DNA of 64,000 nucleotides, taken from assembly GCF_001620265.1 (NCBI RefSeq), contig NZ_CP012661.1, forward strand, positions 868,001 through 932,000. Reading direction: 5' to 3'. Source of the stretch: Frigidibacter mobilis. Lineage in GTDB: Bacteria; Pseudomonadota; Alphaproteobacteria; Rhodobacterales; Rhodobacteraceae. Shown one piece after another: positions 17,608 through 26,267 of this stretch. How positions within the stretch are numbered: position 1 is the first letter of the stretch; each line of letters opens with the position of its first letter. Under the pieces are notes generated by a model. It did no database searches and was not told the origin of the DNA. It saw only the letters and a list, made by a program, of their open reading frames with translations. Made by a program: the position numbers and the translations under genes.

Positions 17608-18720
17608 ATGAGTATGGGGACGGGCTTTTACGGCACGTTTGTCATCTCCTGGTCGCAGACGGAACTGGACGGCATTCGCGCCGCGCCGCTTCCCTCGCTG
17701 ATTACGGGCGCGCAATGGCGCTGGTGGGGCGAAGCGGTGCGGGTGGACGGGCCGGCCGGGATTCTGGTCCTGCAGGGGGCCGAGGGAGAGGCAGACCTTC
17801 GCAGACGTGCCGCGCGCATGGTTCGCCGGCTGATCGGCGCGGCGGGCTTTGCCGCCGAGGCGCGCTGCAATCCTGAAACGCAGCTTGAGAGTGGCACCGA
17901 TGGCGATGCCGGGATGCCCGAGCAGGGCTTTGTCGTGACCGACGGGCTGACTGCCTGGCAGGTGACGGTGATCGCGGTGGAGGGCGGCGCGGCGCGCCTG
18001 CTGATGTTCACCGGGCAGATGCCGCCTGCGGGGCGCGAGCTGTGGGTGGTGAACCGCTCGCTGGACGGGGCCGAGGCGATGACCCGCGGGCCGCAGGCCG
18101 GGGCAGGGGTGATCTGCTTTACCGCCGGCACGCTGGTCGATACCCCGGATGGCCCGCGCGCGGTGGAGCAGATCCGCGCCGGAGACCGGCTGTGGACCCG
18201 CGACGACGGCGCGCAGCAGGTGATCTGGACCGGCAGCCGGCGGATGACCGGCGCCCGGCTTTATGCGATGCCCGAGCTGCGCCCGATCCGCATCCGCCGC
18301 GGGGCGTTGGGGGTGGGGGATCGGGGTGAGGACCGGCCACAAAGCGACCTGATCGTCTCGCCCCGGCACCGGATGCTGCTGCGCGGCCCGGCGGCGCAGG
18401 CGCTGTTCAACACGCCCGAGGTGCTGGTGGCGGCAGGCGACATGATCGACGGGACGCGGGTGCATGTCGATCACAGCCTGCGCGAGGTGACCTATGTGCA
18501 CCTGCTGCTGGAGCGGCACCAGATCCTGCGCGCCAACGGGCTGGAGACGGAGAGCTTCCACCCCGCCAATGCCGCGCTGGACATGCTGGACCCGGCGCAG
18601 CGCCAGGCGCTGGCCGCGCTGCTGCCCGGGGTGGAGGCGGACCCTGTCAGCTATGGCGACTATGCCCGCCGCAACCTGAGCGCGCCGGAGGCGGCGATCT
18701 TGCGGCATGAGGCGGCGTGA
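17608..18720 (+). CDS. Hint-domain protein
   Basis: 370 residues. Residues about 168-310 form a Hint (hedgehog/intein) domain: ICFTAGTLVDTPDGPRAVEQ with Cys170 as the expected nucleophile, then AGDRLWTRDDGAQQVIW, and SPRHRMLLRG. The first 160 residues are of unknown fold with no signal peptide. In Rhodobacterales such proteins are numerous, and their C-terminal parts are often secreted. The Hint domain could self-cleave, but the C-terminal half lacks an obvious HN motif. The frame begins ATG AGT ATG; the first ATG is used. Confidence 0.82.
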   Translation: MSMGTGFYGTFVISWSQTELDGIRAAPLPSLITGAQWRWWGEAVRVDGPAGILVLQGAEGEADLRRRAARMVRRLIGAAGFAAEARCNPETQLESGTDGDAGMPEQGFVVTDGLTAWQVTVIAVEGGAARLLMFTGQMPPAGRELWVVNRSLDGAEAMTRGPQAGAGVICFTAGTLVDTPDGPRAVEQIRAGDRLWTRDDGAQQVIWTGSRRMTGARLYAMPELRPIRIRRGALGVGDRGEDRPQSDLIVSPRHRMLLRGPAAQALFNTPEVLVAAGDMIDGTRVHVDHSLREVTYVHLLLERHQILRANGLETESFHPANAALDMLDPAQRQALAALLPGVEADPVSYGDYARRNLSAPEAAILRHEAA

Positions 18721-18737
18721 GGGGGGGTAACGTGAAG

Positions 18738-18989
18738 ATGAAAGACAACACCGACACTTGCGAAGCACGCTTGGGCGGCAACTGGGAGGTCATCTCGGTC
18801 GGCGTCGCGCTGGCACTTTCGCCGAGGCCCGAGCTTCGCTGCATCGAATGTGGTGGCCCGGTCCGGCCCCACAAGCAGGCCAACAACGGGATGCGTGCCC
18901 ATTTCGAGCATCGGAGCCGCCATGAAGGATGCTCGCGCGGTAGCCACTTCAACGGCAGAAGAGTACCGCACCCTGACGCGCTGATCTGA
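18738..18989 (+). CDS. Small zinc-finger-like protein, CoiA-like
   Basis: 83 residues. The pattern LRCIECGGPVRPHKQ, then AHFEHRSRHEGC, has CxxC followed by H and a later H/C. It recalls the zinc-binding N-terminal domain of CoiA-like competence proteins, here without the nuclease part. ATG 18738 has GGGGGG upstream; GTG 18717 overlaps the Hint stop as GTGA and is an alternative start adding 7 residues. Function unknown. Confidence 0.6.
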   Translation: MKDNTDTCEARLGGNWEVISVGVALALSPRPELRCIECGGPVRPHKQANNGMRAHFEHRSRHEGCSRGSHFNGRRVPHPDALI

Positions 18990-19039
18990 TGGGCAGACAG
19001 GGGCCTTCGTTGCGCCCTCGCCTCGCCAAGGGCACCTCC

Positions 19040-19067
19040 CAGAATTTCGGCCGTCGACGAAATTCTG
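19040..19067. repeat. Hairpin 1: 10-bp inverted repeat
   Basis: CAGAATTTCG (19040-19049) pairs perfectly with CGAAATTCTG (19058-19067). The half-site CAGAATTT recurs at 19120. Confidence 0.75.
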
Positions 19068-19068
19068 A

Positions 19069-19095
19069 TGTGCCCGCCCCCCCTTGGCGGGCACA
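19069..19095. repeat. Hairpin 2: 10-bp inverted repeat
   Basis: TGTGCCCGCC (19069-19078) pairs perfectly with GGCGGGCACA (19086-19095), directly after hairpin 1. Confidence 0.75.
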
Positions 19096-19184
19096 TACGT
19101 GCCCACCGGGGCGGACACCTCAGAATTTGGCACCGTCCGGGTAGGCGGTACCCCCCTTGCCCTGCGGCTTGCGCCTCCGGGCAA

Positions 19185-19229
19185 CCGGCGCGGTCGGCTT
19201 GCCACTGGCAAGCCGCCTGATCGCGCCGG
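19185..19229. repeat. Hairpin 3: nested inverted repeat
   Basis: Outer arms CCGGCGCG (19185-19192) and CGCGCCGG (19222-19229) enclose inner arms GGCTTGCC (19196-19203) and GGCAAGCC (19207-19214). Confidence 0.7.
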
Positions 19230-19305
19230 GGCCTAGCTAGCAGATGGCGGGGGATATGGCCGGCGTTGACGGCCTCCTGCGGAGGGAAGGTTCGTGATGA
19301 CACCC

Positions 19306-19315
19306 TCCTCCCGCC
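19306..19315. repeat. Target site duplication, left copy
   Basis: TCCTCCCGCC, identical to 20507-20516 on the other side of the IS. Confidence 0.9.
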
Positions 19316-19332
19316 CAGGGGAATCGCATTTG
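19316..19332 (+). repeat. IS left terminal inverted repeat
   Basis: CAGGGGAATCGCATTTG; pairs with 20490-20506. Confidence 0.88.
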
Positions 19333-19398
19333 AGAAACAGGTCTGGCTCTGTGGCGTGAGTTGGAGTCTTTGGGGAGCACCTTTGGAGGAGTTTTCCG

Positions 19399-20501
19399 AT
19401 GCCCACGCTGATCTCGATCTTGCGCGATGTTGCCGACCCGCGGAGGGGGAACGCGCAGCGGCATGAGCTGCTCGACATTCTGGTGATCGCGCTGGTGGCC
19501 TCGGTCTGCGGTGCGGAAAGTTGCGTGGACTTTGCCGAATTCGCGGTCGACCGGGAGCCGCTTCTTCGGGAATTCCTGATCCTGGAGAACGGCTTGCCAA
19601 GCCACGACACGTTCAGCCGGGTGTTCCGGCTGCTCGATCCGCAGGCCTTCGGGCAGGCCTTCGGCGCCTTCCTGGCCGAGCTCGGCGCGGAGGGGGCGGG
19701 GGTGCTCGCCATCGACGGCAAGACCCTGCGCCGCTCCTTCGACCCCGCCGCGGGGCGCTCGGCGCTGCATGTGGTGACCGCCTTCGGGCAGAGGCGCGGG
19801 TCAGCTTCGGGCAACGGGCGCTGGCGGCGGGCGAGAACGAGATCACGGCGGCCCGCGCGCTGCTCGCCACCCTGGCGCTCGATGGCGCGCTGGTCACCGC
19901 CGATGCCATCCACGCCCAGGCCGATACGGCGCAGCTGGTGCTGGACCAGGGCGGGGACTACCTGTTCGCGCTGAAGGCGAACCGCCCGGCCATGCTGGCC
20001 GAGGTGGCGGCCTTCTTCGCCGATCCGCCCGAGGCGCTCGCCGCCCACACCACCACCGAGGCTGACCACGGCCGGATCGAGACCCGCCACCACCGCGTAA
20101 CCCATTGCGTCGACTGGATCTTCGGGGACCGCGCCGAGCCCGGCGCACCCGCCATGCCCGGCCTCGCCACCCTCGCCTGCGTCATCGCAACGCGCGACGG
20201 CGGACCGCCCTCGACCCGATACTACCTGAGTTCCGCCCGCCTCGCCCCCCAGGCCTTCGCCGCCGCCGTCCGCGCCCACTGGGCCATCGAAAACAGCCTC
20301 CACTGGGTGCTCGACGTCACCTTCGACGAGGACCGCGCCCGAAACCGCGCCGACAACGGCCCCGAAAACCTCGCCATCCTCCGCCGCCTCGCCCTCAACA
20401 TCCTCAACACCGCCTTGCCAGAAATGCCCGTCTCACGAAAACGAAAGCGCGCAGGATGGTCCGATAACTTCGCAAGATCCATCATCGGCCAAATGCGATA
20501 G
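19399..20501 (+). pseudogene. ISAs1-family transposase, frame broken by one missing base
   Basis: The N-terminal half (MPTLISILRDVADPRRGN, then SHDTFSRVFRLLDP, and LAIDGKTLRRSFD with the first DDE Asp) ends in HVVTAF at about 19785. The C-terminal half resumes one frame over as AEARVSFGQRALAAGENEI, with VTADAIHAQ (second Asp) and HWAIENSLHWVLDV (Glu). Adding a G to GGG at 19786-19788 restores about 367 residues, the normal length. The stop lies inside the right terminal repeat. Programmed shifting is not usual in this family. Confidence 0.9.
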
Positions 20502-20506
20502 CCCTG
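20490..20506 (-). repeat. IS right terminal inverted repeat
   Basis: Reads CAGGGCTATCGCATTTG on the minus strand; pairs with 19316-19332. Confidence 0.88.
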
Positions 20507-20516
20507 TCCTCCCGCC
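20507..20516. repeat. Target site duplication, right copy
   Basis: TCCTCCCGCC, identical to 19306-19315. Confidence 0.9.
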
Positions 20517-20525
20517 CCCTCCCTG

Positions 20526-20553
20526 TTGACTCCCGCCCCCGCCCCTGTATAAG
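20526..20553 (+). promoter_or_regulatory. Strong sigma-70-type promoter of rpsD
   Basis: TTGACT (20526-20531) and TATAAG (20548-20553) with a 16-bp spacer, both near consensus. It begins only 20 bp after the IS end. Start of transcription is expected near 20560, about 170 bp before rpsD. Confidence 0.75.
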
Positions 20554-20561
20554 CCCGCCGT

Positions 20562-20588
20562 CCCGGACCCGTTTGTCCGGGGCTTTTT
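20562..20588 (+). terminator. Intrinsic terminator in the rpsD leader
   Basis: CCCGGAC (20562-20568) pairs with GTCCGGG (20575-20581), followed by GCTTTTT. Because it lies at the very start of the expected rpsD transcript it may act as an attenuator; alternatively it ends a transcript from upstream. Confidence 0.6.
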
Positions 20589-20727
20589 CATTGGTGTTGG
20601 TGGCCCTCGCAAGGGGATGCCTGTCGGCCAAGGTCCCCCGGGTCCGCGGCAAAGGACAACGCCCTTCGAACCAAAATCGCCGCCGGCCTGCCGGGGGCAT
20701 CAAGAACAACAACGAAGGAGATCAGCG

Positions 20728-21348
20728 GTGACCAAACGCACCTCTGCCAAGTACAAACTCGACCGCCGCATGGGCGAGAACATCTGGGGCCGTGCCAAAT
20801 CCCCGGTGAACAAGCGGGAATACGGCCCGGGCCAGCATGGCCAGCGCCGCAAGAACAAGCTGTCGGACTTCGGTACCCAGCTGCGCGCCAAGCAGAAGCT
20901 GAAAGGCTACTACGGCGACCTGACCGAAAAGCAGTTCCGCAAGATCTTTGGCGAGGCCGAGCGTGTCAAGGGCGACACCGGCGAGAATCTGATCGGCCTG
21001 CTGGAGCGGCGCCTGGATGCGGTGATCTACCGCGCCAAGTTCGTGCCGACCATCTTTGCCGCCCGCCAGTTCGTGAACCACGGTCACATCACCGTGAACG
21101 GCCAGCGCGTCAACATCGCCTCCTACCGGGTGAAAGAGGGCGACGTGATCGCCGTCCGTGACCGCTCGCGCCAACTGGCGATCGTGCTGGAATCGGTTAG
21201 CCTGACCGAGCGCGACGTGCCGGACTACCTGGAAGCCGACCATTCCAAGATGACCGCCACTTTCGTGCGCACCCCCGCCCTGGCTGATGTGCCCTATGCG
21301 GTGGTGATGGAACCGAACCTCGTGGTCGAATACTACGCCAAGAACTGA
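20728..21348 (+). CDS. rpsD: 30S ribosomal protein S4
   Basis: Primary 16S rRNA binding protein that nucleates 30S assembly and, in other bacteria, represses its own operon. 206 residues, normal length. Starts [18 protein letters not shown] from GTG 20728 with GAAGGAG 8 bases upstream; longer upstream extensions are not coding. The S4 RNA-binding domain is seen ([20 protein letters not shown], then [15 protein letters not shown]). As usual in alphaproteobacteria it is alone, outside the alpha operon. Confidence 0.97.
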   Translation: MTKRTSAKYKLDRRMGENIWGRAKSPVNKREYGPGQHGQRRKNKLSDFGTQLRAKQKLKGYYGDLTEKQFRKIFGEAERVKGDTGENLIGLLERRLDAVIYRAKFVPTIFAARQFVNHGHITVNGQRVNIASYRVKEGDVIAVRDRSRQLAIVLESVSLTERDVPDYLEADHSKMTATFVRTPALADVPYAVVMEPNLVVEYYAKN

Positions 21349-21522
21349 TCTCGGCAGCGGCGGCGCCCTCGGGTGCCGCCCGGCAGTGCTTCAGGCCAGG
21401 GGCCGCGGCGCAAGCTGGCGGCCCTTTTGCCATGCCGGGGGCCAGAGTCGTGCAGCTGCAACATGCTGCTGGCAATGGCTGGACCGGGCGGCTAGAAAGC
21501 CCGGAGTTTCGGAGTGTTTACC

Positions 21523-22683
21523 ATGCCAGACCAGATCCGCCCGCAGCCCGGCATTCTTGATATTGCGCTGTATGAAGGTGGGGCCGGCCATGTGGCGGGC
21601 CTGTCGGATGCGATCAAGCTGTCGTCGAACGAAAACCCGTTCGGCGCCTCGGAGAAGGCCAAGGACGCGTTCCTGCGGTCTGTCCACAAGCTGCATCGCT
21701 ATCCCAATACCGACCATTCCGGCCTGCGCCAGGCGATCGGCGAGGTGCACGGGCTCGATCCGGCGCGGATCATCTGCGGGGTCGGCAGCGACGAGATCAT
21801 CCACTTCCTGTGCCAGGCCTATGCCGGGCCGGGGGATGAGGTGGTGTTCACCGAGCACGGCTTCCTGATGTACCGCATTTCCACGATGGCGGCCGGCGCC
21901 ACCCCGGTTGAGGTGCGCGAGCGCGAGCGGGTCACGGATGTCGATGCGGTTCTGGCGGCTTGCGGGCCGCGCACCCGTCTGGTGTTCATCGCCAATCCCA
22001 ACAACCCCACCGGCACGATGATCGGCCTGTCCGAGATCGAGCGCCTGGCCGACGGGCTGCCGCCGCAGGCGATTCTGGTGCTGGACGGGGCCTATGCCGA
22101 ATATGTGGCGGGCTATGACGGCGGCGCCTGGCTGGCAACTACGCGGCCCAATGTGGTGATGACGCGGACCTTCTCGAAGATCTACGGGCTTGGCGGGCTG
22201 CGGATCGGCTGGGGCTATGGCCCGAAGCCGATCATTGACGTGATGAACCGGATCCGCGGACCCTTCAACCTGTCCACGACGCAGCTGGAGGTGGCCGAGG
22301 CCGCGGTACGCGATCAGGACTGGGTGGATCGCTGCCGGGCGGACAATACGCGGCTGCGGGCGTGGCTGGCCGAGGCATTGGCAGAAAAAGGCGTTCCGTC
22401 AGACACCTCCACGGCGAACTTCATCCTTGCCCGCTTTGCCGACGAGGTCGAGGCCGCCGCCTGCGACACCTGGCTGCAGAGCCAGGGGCTGATTGTGCGG
22501 CGGGTGACGGGTTACAAGCTGCCGAACTGCCTGCGCATCACCGTGGGGGATGAGGCCAGCTGCCGGCGCGTCGCCCATGCCATCGGTCAGTTCAAGGCGC
22601 TTGCCAAGCCGCGGCCGGAACCGGAAACCGGGCTGCCGGAAGGCGGAACGGTGCAGGGCGGGGCGGAAAGCGGGGCTGCATGA
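21523..22683 (+). CDS. hisC: Histidinol-phosphate aminotransferase
   Basis: PLP class II aminotransferase that makes histidinol phosphate from imidazole acetol phosphate and can act on aromatic keto acids. 386 residues from ATG 21523 (a GTG three codons earlier is possible). Seen: [31 protein letters not shown], and the PLP-lysine stretch [18 protein letters not shown]. It overlaps tyrA by 4 bp, a pairing that fits a role in tyrosine or phenylalanine synthesis. Confidence 0.95.
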   Translation: MPDQIRPQPGILDIALYEGGAGHVAGLSDAIKLSSNENPFGASEKAKDAFLRSVHKLHRYPNTDHSGLRQAIGEVHGLDPARIICGVGSDEIIHFLCQAYAGPGDEVVFTEHGFLMYRISTMAAGATPVEVRERERVTDVDAVLAACGPRTRLVFIANPNNPTGTMIGLSEIERLADGLPPQAILVLDGAYAEYVAGYDGGAWLATTRPNVVMTRTFSKIYGLGGLRIGWGYGPKPIIDVMNRIRGPFNLSTTQLEVAEAAVRDQDWVDRCRADNTRLRAWLAEALAEKGVPSDTSTANFILARFADEVEAAACDTWLQSQGLIVRRVTGYKLPNCLRITVGDEASCRRVAHAIGQFKALAKPRPEPETGLPEGGTVQGGAESGAA

Positions 22684-23594
22684 TCTATGACCGGGTGGCG
22701 CTGATCGGGCTGGGGCTGATCGCCTCCTCGATGGCGCATGCGATGCGGGCGCATGGGCTGGCGGGAACCATCGTCGGCCATGCCCGCAGCGCCGAGACGC
22801 GCGAGGCGGCGCGACAGATCGGCTTTGTCGACGAGGTGTTCGCCACCGCCGCCGAGACGGTGCAGGGCGCGGATCTGGTGGTGCTCTGCGTGCCGGTGGG
22901 CGCGATGGGCCAGGTGGCGGCCGAGATAGGCCCGCATCTGAAGCCGGGGGCAACGGTGACGGATGTCGGGTCGGTCAAGCAGGCGGTGATCGCGGCGGTG
23001 GCGCCGCATCTGCCAGCGGGCGTGCATTTCGTGCCCGGCCACCCGATTGCCGGGACCGAGCATTCCGGGCCCTATTCGGGCTTTGCGGGCCTGTTCCGCA
23101 ACCGCTGGTGGCTGTTGACGCCGCTGCCGGGGGGCGATCCGGCCGCCACCGCGCAACTGCGTGCGCTGTGCGAGGCGATCGGGGCCAATGTTGACGAGAT
23201 GGAGGCGGAGCATCACGACCTGGTGCTGGCCGTCACCAGCCACACGCCGCACCTGATCGCCTATACGATGGTGGGGGTGGCCGACGATCTGGCCCGCGTC
23301 ACCGACAGCGAGGTGGTGCAGTATTCTGCCGCCGGCTTCCGCGATTTCACCCGCATCGCCGCCAGCGACCCGACGATGTGGCGCGACGTGTTCCTGACCA
23401 ACAAGGATGCGACGCTGGAGATCCTTGGCCGCTTCACCGAAGAGCTGTTCGCGCTGCAGCGCGCGATCCGCACTGGCGACGGTGAGATGCTGTTCGACTA
23501 TTTCACCCGCACCCGTGCGATTCGGCGCGGCATCATCGAGGCGGGGCAGGATACCGCCGCGCCGGACTTTGGCCGCAGCAAGGCCGGCAGATGA
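22680..23594 (+). CDS. tyrA: Prephenate/arogenate dehydrogenase
   Basis: NAD(P)-dependent oxidative decarboxylation in tyrosine synthesis. 304 residues. The Rossmann start [18 protein letters not shown] is at residues 6-23 and [12 protein letters not shown], with the conserved His, near residue 121. [12 protein letters not shown] is also typical. There is no ACT domain, so simple feedback inhibition through ACT is not expected. Its ATG overlaps the hisC stop (ATGA), and its own stop overlaps the next start in the same way. Confidence 0.94.
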   Translation: MIYDRVALIGLGLIASSMAHAMRAHGLAGTIVGHARSAETREAARQIGFVDEVFATAAETVQGADLVVLCVPVGAMGQVAAEIGPHLKPGATVTDVGSVKQAVIAAVAPHLPAGVHFVPGHPIAGTEHSGPYSGFAGLFRNRWWLLTPLPGGDPAATAQLRALCEAIGANVDEMEAEHHDLVLAVTSHTPHLIAYTMVGVADDLARVTDSEVVQYSAAGFRDFTRIAASDPTMWRDVFLTNKDATLEILGRFTEELFALQRAIRTGDGEMLFDYFTRTRAIRRGIIEAGQDTAAPDFGRSKAGR

Positions 23595-24544
23595 GGCGGG
23601 CGGCGGCCCTGACGCTCCGTTCGGGGCTGCTGGCGCTGCTGCTGGCGGGGCAGGCGGGCGGCGCGCTGGCCGAGGCGCCCGCGTCGGCGCCGCGCCCGTT
23701 GCCCCGGCTGGCGGCTCCGGCGGTTGCGGCTGTTCTGCCCGCCCTGCCCGAAGCGGCGCCGCGCCGGCCAAAACCGCGGCCGGGATCCTCTGCCATCGCC
23801 CTGGCGGGGCCCTCCGGTCCGGCCCTGCCGGGGACGCGCCCCCGGCCGCGCCCGGCTGCGGCGCTGCGCACCGAGGTGGTGCAGGTGTCCTCGGCCACCA
23901 TCGCCTTCGCGCCGCTGGCAGCGCGCCCCGAGCCGCGGCCCGAGAACCTGCAGCGCCGCTCTGCCGTTGCCGCGGCGGGGTTCCGTGCCCAGCCGGTGCC
24001 CGAGGCGACGACGGGCCGCAAGGGATCGGTCTGCGGCAACCCCGAGATTCGCGGCACCACGATTCCGCCGATCAAGGCGCAGGTGCAGGGCTGCGGGCTG
24101 GCCGACGGGGTGATGGTGACCTCGGTTGCGGGTGTGAAGCTGTCGCAGCCGGCGACCATCGACTGCGCGACGGCGCAGGCGCTGAACCGCTGGGTCGAAC
24201 GGGGGGTGAAACCCTCGGTCGGGCGGCTGGGGGGCGGGGTGGTGCAGCTGCAGGTAGCTGGGCACTACACCTGCCGGCCGCGCAACAACCAGCGCGGCGC
24301 CAAGATTTCCGAACACGGGCGCGGCAAGGCCATCGACATTTCAGCAGTGACGCTGGCGAATGGCGTGTCGATCTCGGTGCTGAAGGGCTGGAACGAGCGC
24401 CAGCACGGCAAGATCCTGAAGGCGATGCACAAGTCTGCCTGCGGGCCGTTCGGCACGGTGCTGGGGCCGAACGCGGACGTGCACCACCGCGACCACCTGC
24501 ATCTGGATACGGCGGCGGGGCGGCGCACGGCCTACTGCCGCTAG
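23591..24544 (+). CDS. Extensin-like C-terminal domain protein
   Basis: 317 residues: signal peptide (about residues 1-28), a Pro/Ala/Arg-rich linker to about residue 140, then the extensin-like domain (PF06904). The latter has GCGLADGVMVTSVAGV, the metal-binding-like ISEHGRGKAIDIS and VHHRDHLHLD, and several cysteines (for example VCGNPEI, QGCGLAD, TCRPRN). The H/D and HxH patterns recall DD-peptidases (M15-like). It is likely a periplasmic cell-wall protein; the enzyme activity is inferred. Coupled to tyrA by a 4-bp overlap. Confidence 0.85.
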   Translation: MRRAAALTLRSGLLALLLAGQAGGALAEAPASAPRPLPRLAAPAVAAVLPALPEAAPRRPKPRPGSSAIALAGPSGPALPGTRPRPRPAAALRTEVVQVSSATIAFAPLAARPEPRPENLQRRSAVAAAGFRAQPVPEATTGRKGSVCGNPEIRGTTIPPIKAQVQGCGLADGVMVTSVAGVKLSQPATIDCATAQALNRWVERGVKPSVGRLGGGVVQLQVAGHYTCRPRNNQRGAKISEHGRGKAIDISAVTLANGVSISVLKGWNERQHGKILKAMHKSACGPFGTVLGPNADVHHRDHLHLDTAAGRRTAYCR

Positions 24545-24547
24545 CCG

Positions 24548-25533
24548 TCAGATCCGGGGCGCGATGCCGATAGGCAGCGGGCCAAGCGTGATCCAGCCGC
24601 CCGACAGCACCAGCGGCACCTGCAGCCGTTCGGGATCGTCGCCCGACAGCTCTGCCAGTCGCTCCAGCGCGGCGGCATAGGTCGGCGCGATCTCGGGGCG
24701 CACGAGGCCGGTGGCGACGGCCAGCGCCAGGATCTCGCGCCAATGCTCTGCGTCGATGTCGATCCGGCCCTGTAGGCGGCCATCCGCCCGCGGTCCAGCT
24801 GGCCGCTGGCGGTCAGGGTCAGATCGCCCCAGCGCAGCGACAGATCGCGCAGGGTCAGCGCCACCGGCCGCGGCGGGGCGCTGGCAGCGTGACGGTCCAA
24901 TGGCCGGTCGAGGGTGAGGGCGGCGTTCAGGTGCAGCGAGTCCAGCGTGCCGGGCAGAATGTCGGCCGGGTCGGCCGCGGCGCGCAGGGCGGGGGAGAGG
25001 GTCAACCCCAGCAACTCGGCGCCAAGGTCATGCACGAGGCGGCCGGGGTCGGTGGCGCGGGTCGCCAGCCGTGCCTCGGCCAGGGTGGCGCCGCGGTCCG
25101 TGCTGCCTGCATTGATCGCCAGACCCTTGGCGACGAAGACGGTGCGGTCCAGCGGCAGGTCGGCATTGGCGCCGACCACGGCCGAGGCGCGTATGTCGGT
25201 GCTGGTGATGGCAAGCCGCAGGCCCGCGAGGGTCAGCGCCTGTTCATGCGGCCAGACCGCGATGAGGTGGGTGGGGCGGTAGGCCAGCATGAACAGCTGC
25301 ACGAAGGGCGCCGACCATTCCACCGCGCCGCTGCGAAGTTGCACGGGTTCCACCGTCAGGTCGAACCGGCTGGGGAAACCGCGCAGGGTGATCCCGGCCG
25401 GGCCGGCAATGCCCTGGGCCTGCAGGTCTGCCAGCGCCGCCTCGGCCCCGCGCCGCATCGCGGTGGAGCCGGCGACCCAGTAGCCGCCGTAAAGCACGGC
25501 CGCCGCCGTGGTGATCCAGAGAAGCGCGCGCAT
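24548..25533 (-). pseudogene. DUF2125-domain protein, frame broken by one missing base
   Basis: An N-terminal signal anchor (residues 3-22) leads into a periplasmic beta-rich protein with ITLRGFPSRFDLTVEP near residue 48, typical of DUF2125. The frame is lost after GQLDRG near 24788; adding one base to CCC at 24787-24789 continues it as ADGRLQGRIDIDAEHWREIL and gives a stop at 24548, 328 residues. The corrected stop no longer overlaps the extensin-like gene that converges on it. Function unknown. Confidence 0.8.
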
Positions 25534-25611
25534 CAGCGGGTGGCCTTTCCTGTGCCGTTGCGCTGGTGTTTACAGGGGGGCGGGCGCAGGGGCCAGAGCG
25601 GAGGACATCAC

Positions 25612-26139
25612 ATGTGGGTATTCGGCTATGGCTCGCTGATCTGGCAGCCCGACTTTCCGGTGGCCGAGGCGGTGCCGGCGCGGCTGGAGGGCTGGCATCG
25701 CAGCTTCTGCATGCGCTCCATCCATCACCGGGGCAGCGAGGCGGCGCCGGGGCTGGTGCTGGCGCTGGATGCGGCAGAGGGGGCGGCCTGCCTTGGGGTG
25801 GCGTTCCGGGTGGCGCCGGGGGCCGAGGCCGAGACGCTGGCGGGCTTGCGCGAGCGCGAGCTGGTCAGCTCGGCCTATCTGGAGCGGATGCTGGAGGTGG
25901 CGCTGACCGACGGGCGGCGCGTGGAGGCGCTGGCCTATGTGATCGACCCCGCCCATGTGCAGTATTGCGGCGGGCTGCCGCTGGAGGAGCAGGCACGGAT
26001 CATCGCGGCGGCGGCGGGCGGGCGCGGGCCGAACCGCGACTATCTTTGGAATACCGCCGCGCATCTGGACCAGATGGGGCTGGGGGATCCCGACCTTGAC
26101 TGGTTGGCGGCGCGGGTGCGGGCGCTTGTGCAACGGTGA
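25612..26139 (+). CDS. ChaC-like gamma-glutamylcyclotransferase
   Basis: 175 residues. ChaC enzymes split glutathione into 5-oxoproline and Cys-Gly in the cytoplasm. The nucleotide-like loop FGYGSLIWQP is at residues 4-13 and the catalytic Glu is probably in RERELVSSAYLE. C-terminal RGPNRDYLWNTAAHLDQMG is typical. ATG 25612 has GGAGG nine bases before. It stands in the intergenic space opposite DUF2125 and ahead of the MotA-like gene. Confidence 0.9.
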   Translation: MWVFGYGSLIWQPDFPVAEAVPARLEGWHRSFCMRSIHHRGSEAAPGLVLALDAAEGAACLGVAFRVAPGAEAETLAGLRERELVSSAYLERMLEVALTDGRRVEALAYVIDPAHVQYCGGLPLEEQARIIAAAAGGRGPNRDYLWNTAAHLDQMGLGDPDLDWLAARVRALVQR

Positions 26140-26267
26140 TCGCCGGCGCAATGCTGCGGTGCCGATAACGGTTGGCACTGGCCGCGGCGGACCCTATTGT
26201 CGCGCCAAGGCTGACAGTCGTCGGGCCAGGGCAGACGGTTTTCGAAGGAAGATTGGCGGGAGACCTC

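Larger units (their letters stand above)
18990..19305. other. Gene-free region with three strong hairpins
   Basis: No gene is seen between the CoiA-like frame and the IS. Perfect palindromes occur at 19040-19067, 19069-19095 and an interrupted one at 19185-19229. None has a T tract, so they are not simple terminators. Confidence 0.5.
19316..20506 (+). mobile_element. ISAs1-family insertion sequence
   Basis: 1191 bp. The left end CAGGGGAATCGCATTTG and the inverted right end CAGGGCTATCGCATTTG match at 15 of 17 positions. The element is flanked by perfect 10-bp direct repeats (TCCTCCCGCC), so both ends are exact and the insertion is recent. It carries one transposase gene in the plus orientation, broken by a single missing base. 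Family assigned from the transposase sequence and the element size. Confidence 0.93.

Noticed and set aside
19399..20501. Programmed frameshifting of the transposase
   Set aside because: ISAs1-type transposases are normally one open frame, and the break is a missing base in a G run like others in this window.
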